From positions 62,001 to 126,000 of the forward strand of contig NZ_FOCT01000009.1 in NCBI RefSeq assembly GCF_900110185.1: a stretch of DNA of 64,000 nucleotides, given 5' to 3'. Source of the stretch: Nitrosospira multiformis. Lineage in GTDB: Bacteria > Pseudomonadota > Gammaproteobacteria > Burkholderiales > Nitrosomonadaceae. Both the position numbers and the translations under genes were made by a program. The notes below the pieces were generated by a model that saw only the letters and a program-made list of their open reading frames with translations, did not search any database and had not been told where the DNA came from. Shown here piece after piece: positions 46,302-55,327 of the stretch. Position 1 is the first letter of the stretch; every line of letters begins with the position of its first letter.

Positions 46302-46715
46302 GTGCAAGACAAAAAATCCACGCTTTCCATCGTCATAGGTTCGGTCCTTGCTACCGGCCTCAGCGCCTCTCCCATTGTTTTTGCGGGCGACAGTGAGGCG
46401 GACAGCAAGGCAAGCAATCCTTTCGTCATGCAGTCGTTAAACGAGCGTTATGTAGTGGCTTACGCCGACCGGGTGGACCCCAGCAAATATGGGGCAGGCG
46501 CAAAAGCGGCGGAGGGAAATTGCGGCATGTCGCTGGCGGACAAGAACAAAGACAATAAAGTGACCAAGGAAGAATTTATCAAGCATCACGAAGGCATCTT
46601 CGACAAGATTGACGCGAACAAGGATGGAGCCGTCGACCCGGCGGAAGCGGACAGCTTTGCAAAAAGCAAGGCCGGTGGCGGAACAGCAGCGCCTCATGGC
46701 CAGATGAAGAAATAA
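46302..46715 (+). CDS. Secreted EF-hand protein, possible precursor for the MNIO enzyme
   Basis: This 137-residue protein has a signal peptide ending in VFAGD and the GTG start has an AAGGAG site. After SLNERYVVAYADRVDPSKYG comes the short EGNCG with the only cysteine (Cys74). Two canonical EF-hand loops follow: DKNKDNKVTKEE (80-91) and DANKDGAVDPAE (104-115). The gene stops 6 bases before a DUF692 enzyme, which is followed by DUF2063. In bufferin-type systems the first gene is a signal-peptide precursor with EGKCG-like cysteines that the DUF692/DUF2063 pair modifies. A single EGNCG beside calcium-binding loops would be an unusual version. Calcium-protein or metal-buffer roles are possible; modification is inferred from context only. 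Confidence 0.7.
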   Translation: MQDKKSTLSIVIGSVLATGLSASPIVFAGDSEADSKASNPFVMQSLNERYVVAYADRVDPSKYGAGAKAAEGNCGMSLADKNKDNKVTKEEFIKHHEGIFDKIDANKDGAVDPAEADSFAKSKAGGGTAAPHGQMKK

Positions 46716-46721
46716 TTCGAC

Positions 46722-47576
46722 ATGCAACAGTTCCCACGCCTCGCCCGCGTGGGGCTGGGCTTCCGGCGGGAGCTCATTCCTGCGCTGAAAAGCGGTGTCC
46801 CCGACACCATCAATTTTTTCGAGATCGCCCCCGAGAACTGGATCGACCTTGGCGGAGGTGCGGCACGGGATCTACTTTTTTTTACCGAGCGCTACCCTTT
46901 TGTCTGTCATGGCCTTTCCCTTTCAATCGGTGGTCCTGCTCCCCTGGATGAAGTGCTGCTGCAAAAGATTCGCCGGTTCCTCGATCAGCACCGGATACTT
47001 CTTTATACGGAACATCTTTCCTACTGCTCTGATGACGGTCATCTGTACGATCTGCTTCCGATCCCTTTTACGGAGGAAGCGGTAAGATATGTCGCTGAAC
47101 GCGTTCGCCGTACCCAGGATATTCTCGAGCGGCGTATCGCATTGGAAAATGCATCGTTTTATGTCGCTTCGCCTATCAACGATATGAGTGAATTGGACTT
47201 TATCCGGGCTGTGTTGCTGGAGGCGGATTGTGATCTTCATCTCGATGTCAATAACGTTTACGTCAACAGCATTAACCACGACTACGATCCCGTGGACTTC
47301 ATCCGTGCCTTGCCTTCCGATCGCATCGCGTATATGCACATGGCCGGGCATCATAAGGAGGCGGAGAATCTTATCATCGATACTCACGGCGCCGATGTAA
47401 TTGATCCGGTATGGTCGCTGCTGGATCAAACCTACGGAATGCACGGTGTTGCGCCGACTTTGCTCGAGCGTGATTTCAATATTCCTCCGCTCGACCAGTT
47501 GATGCGGGAAGTGCAACGCATCGCGCTGATCCAGGCGCGGCATGGGCATTCAGGCGATGTCTGTTCAGCTACCTGA
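46722..47576 (+). CDS. bufB: DUF692 multinuclear non-haem iron oxygenase (MNIO), BufB-like
   Basis: This 284-residue TIM-barrel protein belongs to the MNIO family (MbnB, TglH, BufB relatives). The metal-binding blocks are all present: HGLSLSIGG, YTEHLSY, ALENASFYV, LHLDVNNVYVNSIN, IAYMHMAGHHKEAEN, DTHGADVIDPV and LLERDFNIP. These enzymes use two or three iron atoms to oxidise cysteine side chains of a precursor peptide into thioamide/oxazolone or related groups. The start MQQFPRLARVGLGFRRELIP is natural and close to the EF-hand gene's stop (6 bases). It overlaps the DUF2063 gene at its end. The symbol is by similarity of gene order and should be read as tentative. Confidence 0.88.
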   Translation: MQQFPRLARVGLGFRRELIPALKSGVPDTINFFEIAPENWIDLGGGAARDLLFFTERYPFVCHGLSLSIGGPAPLDEVLLQKIRRFLDQHRILLYTEHLSYCSDDGHLYDLLPIPFTEEAVRYVAERVRRTQDILERRIALENASFYVASPINDMSELDFIRAVLLEADCDLHLDVNNVYVNSINHDYDPVDFIRALPSDRIAYMHMAGHHKEAENLIIDTHGADVIDPVWSLLDQTYGMHGVAPTLLERDFNIPPLDQLMREVQRIALIQARHGHSGDVCSAT

Positions 47577-48315
47577 ATTTCAGCGCTTCCAGTATGCCTT
47601 CACTGCGCACCTTCGCAATCCCCGGGCAAAGCCCGTTCCGCCTGGACTCGACGCGCGGCGGATGCGCATATACAGCAGACTGGTTTACGAGAATCTCGAT
47701 GGCTTTCTTCTCAAATGCTTCCCGGTGACTCGGGATGTGCTGGGGTCGCGGCGATGGTCGAGGCTGGTGCGCGCCTTTCTCATTGCGCATCGTAGCCGTT
47801 CTCCTCTTTTTCATCAGATAGCCGGTGAGTTTATAGAATTTCTGGGGAGTAAAGGCGTCATCCCTGAAAAATATCCGTGGTTTCTCCTGGAGCTTGCGCA
47901 TTACGAATGGGTGGAACTGGCATTATCCATTTCAACGGACATGCCCGATTGGAAGACGATCGATCCCGCCGGTAATCTGCTCGAGGGGCGGCCTCTTTTG
48001 AATCCGGTGCTTGCCAATCTTTGCTATCACTGGCCAGTCCATCATATCCGTCCACGCGCTCGCATCGCCCCGGCAAAAACTTACTTGCTGCTGTTTCGTG
48101 ACGCGGATGACGAGATTCAATTTTCAGAAATCAACGCCTTTACCGCGCGTCTGATAGATCTGCTTGCGCTGGAAGAGCATACCGGCCATGCCGCTCTTGA
48201 AATCATCACGACCGAAAGCAGGCATCCCTCACCCGAAGTCGTGATGCAGGGCGGCGAGAAGATCATGATTGATCTTCAGGCTCGGGGCGCATTGCTGGGT
48301 ATTGCCAGAGAGTAA
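47557..48315 (+). CDS. bufC: DUF2063 (BufC-like) partner protein
   Basis: This protein of about 252 residues is of the family usually found with DUF692 enzymes. The N-terminal region (VQLPEFQRFQYAFTAHLRNP, then RMRIYSRLVYENLDGFLLKC) is the DUF2063 helical domain once called putative DNA-binding. The C-terminal part gives LLEGRPLLNPVLANLCYHWP. In characterised systems such partners (MbnC, TglI, BufC-like) recognise and present the precursor peptide to the MNIO enzyme. The ATG at 47557 overlaps the MNIO gene by 20 bases, and an upstream in-frame ATG at 47542 is also possible. The overlap shows the two are translated together. Confidence 0.82.
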   Translation: MSVQLPEFQRFQYAFTAHLRNPRAKPVPPGLDARRMRIYSRLVYENLDGFLLKCFPVTRDVLGSRRWSRLVRAFLIAHRSRSPLFHQIAGEFIEFLGSKGVIPEKYPWFLLELAHYEWVELALSISTDMPDWKTIDPAGNLLEGRPLLNPVLANLCYHWPVHHIRPRARIAPAKTYLLLFRDADDEIQFSEINAFTARLIDLLALEEHTGHAALEIITTESRHPSPEVVMQGGEKIMIDLQARGALLGIARE

Positions 48316-48386
48316 GTGTTTTCGTTCGGCTCACGCGAGACAGGCAGAATATCCGCCTGATTTTTATCCTATTTGTGTAAGTTGCC

Positions 48387-49028
48387 GTGAAACCCGATTC
48401 AGCGGATCTCAGAAAACTCTCCTATCTTATCCTCAACAGTTACAACGAAAGAGCCGAAGCGTTCTGGGAGGGTACTAAAGACCACGATGTCAGCCAAAAT
48501 ATTGCTGCATTGCTGCGCCACATCGAAAATCCTCCACCCTTAAAGATACTGGATCTGGGCTGTGGTCCCGGACGTGACCTGAAGTCTTTTACCGATCTCG
48601 GTCACATAGCGATCGGATTGGAAGGGGCAATGCGGTTTGTCGAAATGGCGGCTAACCATAGTGGTTGCGAGATATGGCAGCAAGACTTTCTTCGGCTCGA
48701 TCTGCCTGAGGAACACTTTGATGGCATATTTGCGAATGCCTCCCTGTTTCATGTTCCGAGTGTTGAACTGCCGCGCGTGCTGAAAGAACTGTGGTCAACG
48801 CTGAAACCGGGCGGAGTGCTGTTCAGCTCCAACCCCCGCGGGAATAACGAGGAGGGCTGGAATCACGGGCGTTATTGCGTATATCACGATATTGATGGCT
48901 GGAGGCGCTATATGTCCGGCGCGGGTTTCGTCGAGCTTGCTCATTACTATCGTCCGGCAGGTCTTCCACGCGAGCAGCAACCCTGGCTGGCCAGTGTATG
49001 GCGCAAGCCTGCAACAGAATGCGCGTAA
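48387..49028 (+). CDS. Class I SAM-dependent methyltransferase
   Basis: This 213-residue protein has a clear methyltransferase fold. The SAM loop is LKILDLGCGPGRDLKSFTDL, with the acidic post-strand IGLEGAMRFVEMA, motif DGIFANASLFHV and LKPGGVLFSSNPRG after. Substrate is unknown; the shape fits small-molecule or lipid/quinone-like targets. The GTG start at 48387 lies 72 bases after the DUF2063 stop, so it may be part of that unit or a separate gene. A role in the MNIO pathway cannot be claimed from sequence. The end overlaps possible upstream starts of the next gene. Confidence 0.75.
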   Translation: MKPDSADLRKLSYLILNSYNERAEAFWEGTKDHDVSQNIAALLRHIENPPPLKILDLGCGPGRDLKSFTDLGHIAIGLEGAMRFVEMAANHSGCEIWQQDFLRLDLPEEHFDGIFANASLFHVPSVELPRVLKELWSTLKPGGVLFSSNPRGNNEEGWNHGRYCVYHDIDGWRRYMSGAGFVELAHYYRPAGLPREQQPWLASVWRKPATECA

Positions 49029-49062
49029 CTCCACAAGGCTCATTTTCCCGCAAGCATCGCAA

Positions 49063-50247
49063 TTGAAGAAAGATGTTGTCGTAATAGGCGCTGGCGCAGC
49101 CGGCATGATGTGCGCAATGGAAGCGGGAAAGCGTGGCCGAAGCGTGCTGCTGCTCGATCATGCCAGCAAGCTAGCGGAAAAAATCCGTATCTCGGGAGGG
49201 GGGCGGTGTAATTTCACGAATCGCCACACTGTTCCGGAAAATTTTCTGTCGCAAAATCCACATTTCTGCCGATCCGCGCTGGCACGCTTCACTCCCCGCC
49301 ACTTCATAGAGCTGGTGGAAAAGCACCGCATCCGTTATCACGAAAAAAAGCTGGGACAGCTATTTTGCAATGAGGCTTCGCGGCAAATCATCGACATGCT
49401 GCGCAATGAATGCGAAGCCGCGGGAGTTATCTTTCAAATGCCCTGCGGGGTAAGCCGCGTAGACCGGGGCTCCGGCGATACTGGATTCGTATTGGAAACC
49501 AGTTGTGGCAAAGTGATGGCAGATGCGCTGGTAATCGCAACCGGAGGTCTTTCCATTCCGCAAATCGGTGCCAGTCCTTTTGGCTATCGCATCGCAGAAC
49601 AGTTTGGCATAAACGTTACGGCGCTACGTCCCGCCCTGGTACCGCTGACCCTTGCGCCGGAACAATTGGCCGCTTTTTCAGGGCTCTCGGGAATTGCGCT
49701 CGACACAATAGTGAACTGTAACGGTGCACATTTTCGAGAAAATCTGCTGATCACGCATCGGGGCCTGAGCGGTCCTGCAATCCTCCAGATTTCCTCATAC
49801 TGGCGACCGGGAGATCCGATCCATATCAACCTGTTACCTGAGCTGGATGCAGGCGGTTGGTTGCGCGATCGCAGGCACAGCGGCGCCCTGCTATCCAATC
49901 TGTTAGCGCAGCATCTGCCCCGGCGGTTTGCAGAAGCGTGGCTGAGCGCAATGATGAGTACGCCCCCGGAAACACCTGTAAACCAGTATGGCAACAAGAG
50001 CTTGAGGCAATTGGCCTCTCAATTGCATGCCTGGCAGGTTATTCCGAGCGGCACCGCAGGCTACAAAAAGGCGGAAGTAACGCTGGGAGGCATCGATACT
50101 GCCGAACTTTCTTCCAAAACGATGGAATCGAAAAAAGTACCCGGCCTTTATTTCGTGGGTGAAGTCGTCGATGTCACGGGCCAACTGGGAGGGTTCAACT
50201 TCCAGTGGGCTTGGTCATCGGGTTATGTGGCAGGGCAATCAGTGTAA
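49063..50247 (+). CDS. NAD(P)/FAD-dependent oxidoreductase, HI0933/YhiN type
   Basis: This flavoprotein of about 394 residues begins KKDVVVIGAGAAGMMCAMEA, the FAD-binding GxGxxG motif. EKIRISGGGRCNFTN, the HI0933-family signature, comes next. It continues with LVIATGGLSIPQIGASPFGY, TEETPVNQ-like middle parts and ends YFVGEVVDVTGQLGGFNFQW, AWSSGYVAG. The family is reported as flavin-dependent reductases of uncertain substrate. A TTG at 49063 is chosen because it sits right before the FAD motif; earlier starts overlap the methyltransferase gene. No clear ribosome site is visible, so the start is uncertain. Confidence 0.85.
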   Translation: MKKDVVVIGAGAAGMMCAMEAGKRGRSVLLLDHASKLAEKIRISGGGRCNFTNRHTVPENFLSQNPHFCRSALARFTPRHFIELVEKHRIRYHEKKLGQLFCNEASRQIIDMLRNECEAAGVIFQMPCGVSRVDRGSGDTGFVLETSCGKVMADALVIATGGLSIPQIGASPFGYRIAEQFGINVTALRPALVPLTLAPEQLAAFSGLSGIALDTIVNCNGAHFRENLLITHRGLSGPAILQISSYWRPGDPIHINLLPELDAGGWLRDRRHSGALLSNLLAQHLPRRFAEAWLSAMMSTPPETPVNQYGNKSLRQLASQLHAWQVIPSGTAGYKKAEVTLGGIDTAELSSKTMESKKVPGLYFVGEVVDVTGQLGGFNFQWAWSSGYVAGQSV

Positions 50248-50622
50248 CCGCGCTTCTATCGGTAGAGCGGTATCTGTACGTGACGAGATAATCTTCTTAC
50301 TTATGGGGATGATAGACTGCCTGAAGATGGAAGCCTTCAGCGACTTCTTAAGAAATCTCTGAACAGGTTCCCGGAGGCGCGACGCACTTTGCAGGATGGG
50401 ATGCGCGAAAGGCGACGACGCGAATGGTGATCCCCTTCGCTAGGAGCCTGACAAAGCAGACCGCCTGCAAAGTCCCGTCCCATAACGGTTGCTGCAAAAT
50501 TGGGCGCTCACTTCTTTGAACTCCTTAGTATTGTAGTTTGGGTTACGACCTTCGAACTGTGCCTTGTGATCATCCCAATTTTAACAGCAACGCGCTCTGC
50601 GGAGAACTTGTTCCGAGATTCC
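50248..50622. other. Intergenic region with a possible IS-end trace
   Basis: About 375 bases lie between the convergent flavoprotein and hslU genes. GCTAGGAGCCTGACAAAGCA near 50440 shares TAGGAGCCTG with the IS1182-type end at 8028. It could be a leftover terminal repeat or a chance match. Otherwise no gene, repeat or strong terminator is visible. Confidence 0.35.
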
Positions 50623-51954
50623 TTAAAGCACGTAGCGGGCGAGATCCTCGCTCTGCGCCAGGTCGCCGAGCCGTTTATCCACATAGGCGGCATCAATGAC
50701 AACCGCATCTCCATGGTGTTTCTCCGCATTGAACGAAACATCCTCCAGCAGTTTTTCCATGGCGGTATAAAGACGCCGTGCTCCAATATTCTCTGTTTTT
50801 TCGTTGACTGCAAAGGCGATCTCCGCCAGACGTTTGACCGCATCAGGGGTAAATTCCAGTCTCACCCCTTCGGTTTCCAGCAACGCTTCATATTGACGTT
50901 TCAAACAGGCATCGGTATTGGTGAGGATTTGTACAAAATCGCCGGCGCTGAGACTGGTGAGTTCGACCCGAATTGGAAACCGGCCCTGCAACTCGGGAAT
51001 CAGATCGGAAGGTTTGGCGAGGTGAAAGGCCCCGCTGGCGATAAACAGAATATGATCTGTCTTGATCATGCCATATTTGGTGGAAATCGTGGTACCTTCG
51101 ACCAGAGGCAGCAGGTCCCGCTGAACGCCTTGGCGCGATACGTCTGCGCCCGAAGTCTCGGAACGGCTCGTGATCTTATCGATTTCATCCAGAAATACGA
51201 TGCCGTTCTGCTCGACATTCTGCACCGCGCGCAGTTTCAATTCCTCGTCATTAACCAGCTTCGAGGCTTCCTCATCGATAAGGAGCTTCATCGCTTCGCG
51301 GATTTTAAGCTTTCGCGTTCTTTTTCTTTCTGCACCCAGATTCTGGAACATGCCTTGAATCTGCGTCGTCAGCTCTTCCATTCCGGGGGGAGCAAAGATT
51401 TCCATATGGGTATGCGGGGTCGCCAGTTCGATTTCGATCTCCTTATCGTTGAGCTCTCCCTCACGCAGCTTCTTTCGAAATTTCTGGCGGGTAACACTTT
51501 CCGCCTCGATGGATTCCATCTGCAGACCCGTTTCTCTGGCAACAGGCAGTAGCACATCAAGTATGCGCTCCTCGGCATGGTCTTCCGCACGTGCGCGCAT
51601 CTTTTGCGTTTCACGCTCCCGGGACTGCTTGACCGCGGCTTCCACAAGATCACGGATGATCGAATCCACGTCACGCCCAACATACCCTACCTCGGTAAAT
51701 TTGGTTGCCTCGACCTTGATGAACGGCGCATCCGCAAGTTTCGCGAGCCGACGCGCTATTTCCGTCTTGCCAACACCCGTCGGACCGATCATCAAAATAT
51801 TCTTAGGCGTGATCTCCTGGCGCAGTGGATCCTGTACCTGCTGCCGGCGCCAGCGATTCCTGAGCGCGATGGCAACCGAACGTTTGGCGGCATCCTGACC
51901 TATGATGTGCTTGTCAAGCTCGTGGACGATTTCCCGGGGAGTCAGTTGAGACAT
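50623..51954 (-). CDS. hslU: HslU, ATPase subunit of the HslUV protease
   Basis: This 443-residue AAA+ unfoldase feeds proteins into HslV. The start is [20 protein letters not shown]. Walker A is [17 protein letters not shown] and the pore loop is GYVGRD. Walker B is [11 protein letters not shown]. The variable I domain lies between about residues 110 and 240. Sensor 2 and the C-terminal tail ([13 protein letters not shown]) that docks into HslV are intact. The length is the usual 440-450. It follows hslV by 127 bases on the same strand. Confidence 0.96.
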   Translation of the reverse strand: MSQLTPREIVHELDKHIIGQDAAKRSVAIALRNRWRRQQVQDPLRQEITPKNILMIGPTGVGKTEIARRLAKLADAPFIKVEATKFTEVGYVGRDVDSIIRDLVEAAVKQSRERETQKMRARAEDHAEERILDVLLPVARETGLQMESIEAESVTRQKFRKKLREGELNDKEIEIELATPHTHMEIFAPPGMEELTTQIQGMFQNLGAERKRTRKLKIREAMKLLIDEEASKLVNDEELKLRAVQNVEQNGIVFLDEIDKITSRSETSGADVSRQGVQRDLLPLVEGTTISTKYGMIKTDHILFIASGAFHLAKPSDLIPELQGRFPIRVELTSLSAGDFVQILTNTDACLKRQYEALLETEGVRLEFTPDAVKRLAEIAFAVNEKTENIGARRLYTAMEKLLEDVSFNAEKHHGDAVVIDAAYVDKRLGDLAQSEDLARYVL

Positions 51955-52081
51955 GATCAGGTCAGCGATAAAGGCAAGAGGTGAGAGAAATCAAAGCAAC
52001 AGTACAAACGATACAAGGCATAAGGTTATACCGGAATAGAGGTGCCAGTCCTATCTTGTCCGGATTCATTTTCTTCGGCTG

Positions 52082-52618
52082 CTACTCCAGAACCTCGATT
52101 ACATGGTTCTGATTGGTGTAGATACACAAATCCCCGGCTATGGTAAGCGCCTTCTTGACGATTTCCGGCGGTGTAAAATCAGTATTTTCCAGAAGCGCGC
52201 GTGCCGCTGAATGCGCGTAGGAACCGCCGCTGCCGATTGCCGCCAGCCCGAACTCGGGTTCTATTACATCTCCCGCCCCGGTAATAATGAGGGTGGCAGC
52301 CGGATCGGCGACGACGAGCATGGCCTCGAGTCTGCGCAGAATCCGGTCCGTGCGCCAGTCTTTTGCCAGTTCCACCGCCGAGCGCATGAGGTGTCCCTGA
52401 TGTTTTTCCAGCTTGCCTTCAAAACGTTCGAACAAGGTAAAGGCATCCGCCGTTCCTCCGGCAAATCCGGCCAGGATTCTGTCATGATACAGCCGCCGAA
52501 CCTTGCGCGCGCTGGCTTTGGCTACCACCGCTCCCAGCGTCACCTGGCCATCGCCGCCCAGCGCGACGTGGTTCCCGCGCCGGGCGGAAAGTATGGTTGT
52601 GCCGTGGTATTCTGCCAT
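52082..52618 (-). CDS. hslV: HslV, peptidase subunit of the HslUV protease
   Basis: This 178-residue proteasome-type peptidase starts [20 protein letters not shown]. The catalytic threonine is one of the two after the short propeptide (HG|TT), exposed by processing. The [20 protein letters not shown] stretch, [20 protein letters not shown] and [20 protein letters not shown] all match HslV. It forms a double hexameric ring with HslU caps. The gene is 100 bases after xerC and upstream of hslU; this xerC-hslV-hslU order is common. Confidence 0.96.
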   Translation of the reverse strand: MAEYHGTTILSARRGNHVALGGDGQVTLGAVVAKASARKVRRLYHDRILAGFAGGTADAFTLFERFEGKLEKHQGHLMRSAVELAKDWRTDRILRRLEAMLVVADPAATLIITGAGDVIEPEFGLAAIGSGGSYAHSAARALLENTDFTPPEIVKKALTIAGDLCIYTNQNHVIEVLE

Positions 52619-52718
52619 GTCTAGCCCGGTAATTGGAGAGCGAAGATTATAACGCCGATTCGCGGGAAGAATGCAAACAGTGTTTGCGCCAATCCGTAGT
52701 CCGGTTCATCTTTGCGGC

Positions 52719-53675
52719 TCAAGACTCATTCTTCTTTCGGGCGCGCGGGTGTGTTGCATCATAGACCTTCGATAGATGCTGGAAGTCGAGATGGGTATAT
52801 ACCTGCGTAGTGCTGATACTGGCATGCCCCAGCATCTCCTGCACCGCCCTCAGGTCGCCGCTGGATTGCAGCACATGTGATGCAAATGAATGCCGTAGCA
52901 CGTGCGGGTGGATGCGTCCGCTGATTCCTTGCTTTACTGCCTGAATTTTCAGGCGCTGATCGATCGACCGGCGGCTGATGCTCCTCCCGTGGCGGGACAG
53001 GAATAGTGCCGTTTCCTCTGGCCTGGCGAGCCCATCGCGTTGTTTTATCCATTCCCCCACTACTTGCATGGCTTTGCTTCCTACCGGCACATCCCGCGTT
53101 TTATTCCCTTTGCCGGTAACGCGCACGATTCCGTCCGTCAGACTTAAATCCTCGGGCTTCAGGTTCGCGAGTTCCGCCAGCCGCAATCCGGAAGAATAGC
53201 AGAGTTCGAACATGGCTTTATCGCGTAAGGCAATCAGATCGGGCGTGTCAAACTCCAGCAGCTTCAAGGCCTCATCAGGCGACAGGGTGCGAGGCAGGAT
53301 CCTGGGGGACTTAGGTGCCCGCACCCCGGCGCAGGGGTTACACGCGTAACCATGATGTCGCGCCAGGTAATTGTAGAGTCCCCGCCATGCAGACAGCATT
53401 CTCGCCAGACTCCTGCCGGAAAATCCGTTTGCATGCAACTGAGCAAGAAAACGCCGGATATGGTGGATTTGCAAATGCTCCAGCGCGATTCCCCGGGAGA
53501 GATTCATCAGTACATCGAGATCGCGGGCATAACTTTCGCAGGTAAGCGGCGACAGTCGTCGCGTGACGGAAAGATAAGCGAGATAGGCGGAGGCAAGTTC
53601 GGCCTGCCTCTTTTCGGACATCTTGCCGGAATCGTTCAGACCGGTTAAGGATCCCGGATGTTGCTTTTTTCCCAT
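52719..53675 (-). CDS. xerC: Tyrosine recombinase XerC
   Basis: This 318-residue tyrosine recombinase resolves chromosome dimers at dif together with XerD. The N-terminal SAM-like core-binding domain covers about residues 20-110. The catalytic residues are Arg165 (SSGLRLAEL), Lys189 (GKGNKTRDV), His258 and Arg261 (HPHVLRHSFASH), His284 (MLGHASIS) and the nucleophile Tyr293 (TTQVYTHLD). All are present, so the enzyme should be active. The first residues overlap nothing: the ATG begins 2 bases after the DUF484 stop, so translational coupling is likely. This dapF-DUF484-xerC order is conserved in proteobacteria. Confidence 0.95.
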   Translation of the reverse strand: MGKKQHPGSLTGLNDSGKMSEKRQAELASAYLAYLSVTRRLSPLTCESYARDLDVLMNLSRGIALEHLQIHHIRRFLAQLHANGFSGRSLARMLSAWRGLYNYLARHHGYACNPCAGVRAPKSPRILPRTLSPDEALKLLEFDTPDLIALRDKAMFELCYSSGLRLAELANLKPEDLSLTDGIVRVTGKGNKTRDVPVGSKAMQVVGEWIKQRDGLARPEETALFLSRHGRSISRRSIDQRLKIQAVKQGISGRIHPHVLRHSFASHVLQSSGDLRAVQEMLGHASISTTQVYTHLDFQHLSKVYDATHPRARKKNES

Positions 53676-53677
53676 TC

Positions 53678-54337
53678 TCAGGTGGTGCGAAAACGTCTCA
53701 ATGACGCACTGGCAAGTTCACCGAGTCGCGCAAGGTAAACTGTTCCCATCTCCGGATAGAACCGCTGCGATTCTTCACTGCCCATTACCAGTAATCCGAT
53801 GGTTTGATCCCCATGCAATGCTGTCATCGCAAATGAACGCAGATGCCCGGACTGTTCACCGAACCAGCTTCTGATCTCATCCGGAACATGGGGTCCGCAA
53901 TAAGGGTGCAGCAAATTTTCCGCCATCCCATGAACCTCGCTGCTGACGGGTAGAAATTCCGGTGGCAGGGGCTCGTCAATACCAATATTCCAGATGCGAA
54001 GCGCGCTGTGAGGCACCGAGAAGCTTTCACGCAGTGCAAAAGCGAGCCCATCCAGAAGATCAGGCAAACGTCTGAAGGTGAGGAGCGAGATTGCCAATTT
54101 GTGCATTTTTTCCGCGATAGCGTCATTCTCCTTGCCGAACAGGATCAATTCCTCCAGTTTATTCTGCAAAATCTGGTTTTTTTCCCGCAACGCCAGGATT
54201 TGACGCTCACTTAAGGAAATCGCCCTCCCGTCATGGGGATTGGGCACCTGAATATCTGCCAGCATGCTTGCATATGCTTCAAAGAACTCCGGATTCGCAC
54301 GCAGATACTCTGCTATCTCTTCGAAACTTGATTTCAT
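53678..54337 (-). CDS. DUF484 family protein (GAF-like)
   Basis: This 219-residue protein begins KSSFEEIAEYLRANPEFFEA, the usual DUF484 start. The pattern LREKNQILQNKLEELILFGK is a coiled-coil, followed by a GAF-like domain ending SEESQRFYPEMGTVYLARLG. The function is not known, but it is regularly found between dapF and xerC in proteobacteria. It is 14 bases after dapF and 2 bases before xerC. It is probably cytoplasmic, with no membrane segment. Confidence 0.9.
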   Translation of the reverse strand: MKSSFEEIAEYLRANPEFFEAYASMLADIQVPNPHDGRAISLSERQILALREKNQILQNKLEELILFGKENDAIAEKMHKLAISLLTFRRLPDLLDGLAFALRESFSVPHSALRIWNIGIDEPLPPEFLPVSSEVHGMAENLLHPYCGPHVPDEIRSWFGEQSGHLRSFAMTALHGDQTIGLLVMGSEESQRFYPEMGTVYLARLGELASASLRRFRTT

Positions 54338-54351
54338 ATCTTTTCTGTTTT

Positions 54352-55185
54352 TTAAAACTGCAACTCGATTTCTCCATCAAAAACGGCGACGGCAGGACCG
54401 GTCATCCAGACCGGCTGATTTTCCCCTTCCCATCGTATGAACAGATCTCCAGTAGAAAAGCTCACTTTGACTGGTGATTCGAGCAGTCCTCGCTGAATTC
54501 CCGCAACCGCCGCTGCACAGGCACCCGTGCCGCAAGCCAGGGTTTCACCCGCTCCCCGCTCGTAGACTCTCAGCCGGATATGATGAGGATCGATGATTTG
54601 CATATATCCGGCATTTACTCGCTGAGGAAAACGTGAATGCTTTTCGATAATTGGACCCTCCGTCAAGACCGGCGCGTTATCCAGGTCCGATACTACCTGG
54701 ACCGCGTGAGGATTGCCCATTGATACACTGCTGATTTCCACCTGCTTGTCATCCAGGGGGAGGGGGTAAGTAGGCGCTCGCTGTTCGGCGATAAAAGGAA
54801 TTTCAACGGGATCGAATTTCGGCACACCCATGTTGACCGTTACTTTCCCGTCCGCTTCAAGCTTCGGAATAACCACCCCACTTAGCGTTTCAATCCTTAC
54901 CTCCTTCTTGTCTGTCATACCATGATCATGCACGTAGCGAACGAAGCAGCGCGCCCCATTGCCGCATTGTTCCACTTCTCCTCCGTCGGCATTAAAAATG
55001 CGATAGCGGAAATCAGCGTCACCTTCCGCCTTTTCGATCAGCAGAATCTGGTCGCAGCCTACTCCCAGGTGGCGGTCGGCAAGGCGCCGCAATTGTTCCG
55101 GTGAGAGCGAAATCTGCTGATTCACGGCGTCAATGACAACGAAATCGTTGCCGAGGCCATGCATTTTGGTGAACTTGAGTTTCAT
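54352..55185 (-). CDS. dapF: Diaminopimelate epimerase
   Basis: This 277-residue enzyme converts LL- to meso-diaminopimelate for lysine and peptidoglycan. The start [20 protein letters not shown] and the two catalytic cysteine regions, [20 protein letters not shown] and [20 protein letters not shown], are intact. [14 protein letters not shown] lies between them. It is the first gene of the dapF-DUF484-xerC-hslV-hslU cluster and is divergent from metK across a 142-base region. Confidence 0.96.
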   Translation of the reverse strand: MKLKFTKMHGLGNDFVVIDAVNQQISLSPEQLRRLADRHLGVGCDQILLIEKAEGDADFRYRIFNADGGEVEQCGNGARCFVRYVHDHGMTDKKEVRIETLSGVVIPKLEADGKVTVNMGVPKFDPVEIPFIAEQRAPTYPLPLDDKQVEISSVSMGNPHAVQVVSDLDNAPVLTEGPIIEKHSRFPQRVNAGYMQIIDPHHIRLRVYERGAGETLACGTGACAAAVAGIQRGLLESPVKVSFSTGDLFIRWEGENQPVWMTGPAVAVFDGEIELQF

Positions 55186-55277
55186 TCATCAAGTGTTGCA
55201 AGAATAAGAATCACAGCACGAGGTATGGAAACATCGGCATGCCAAGCCGTATTGTATTATCCGTCTTCTTAATAAGC

Positions 55278-55296
55278 GTAGAATTTGGTATTCTAC
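55278..55296. promoter_or_regulatory. Inverted repeat in the dapF-metK divergent region
   Basis: GTAGAAT-TTGGT-ATTCTAC is a perfect 7-base inverted repeat about 30 bases before the metK start. TGGTATTCT within it also looks like an extended -10 element for metK. It may be a regulator binding site, overlap the promoter, or form a small hairpin. It does not match a known SAM riboswitch. Confidence 0.35.
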
Positions 55297-55327
55297 AGAC
55301 CTTTTACGATTAAGCGGGCTGGACAAA

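Noticed and set aside
55200..55327. Possible SAM riboswitch upstream of metK
   Set aside because: I could not draw the stems of any SAM riboswitch class; only a short inverted repeat is present.
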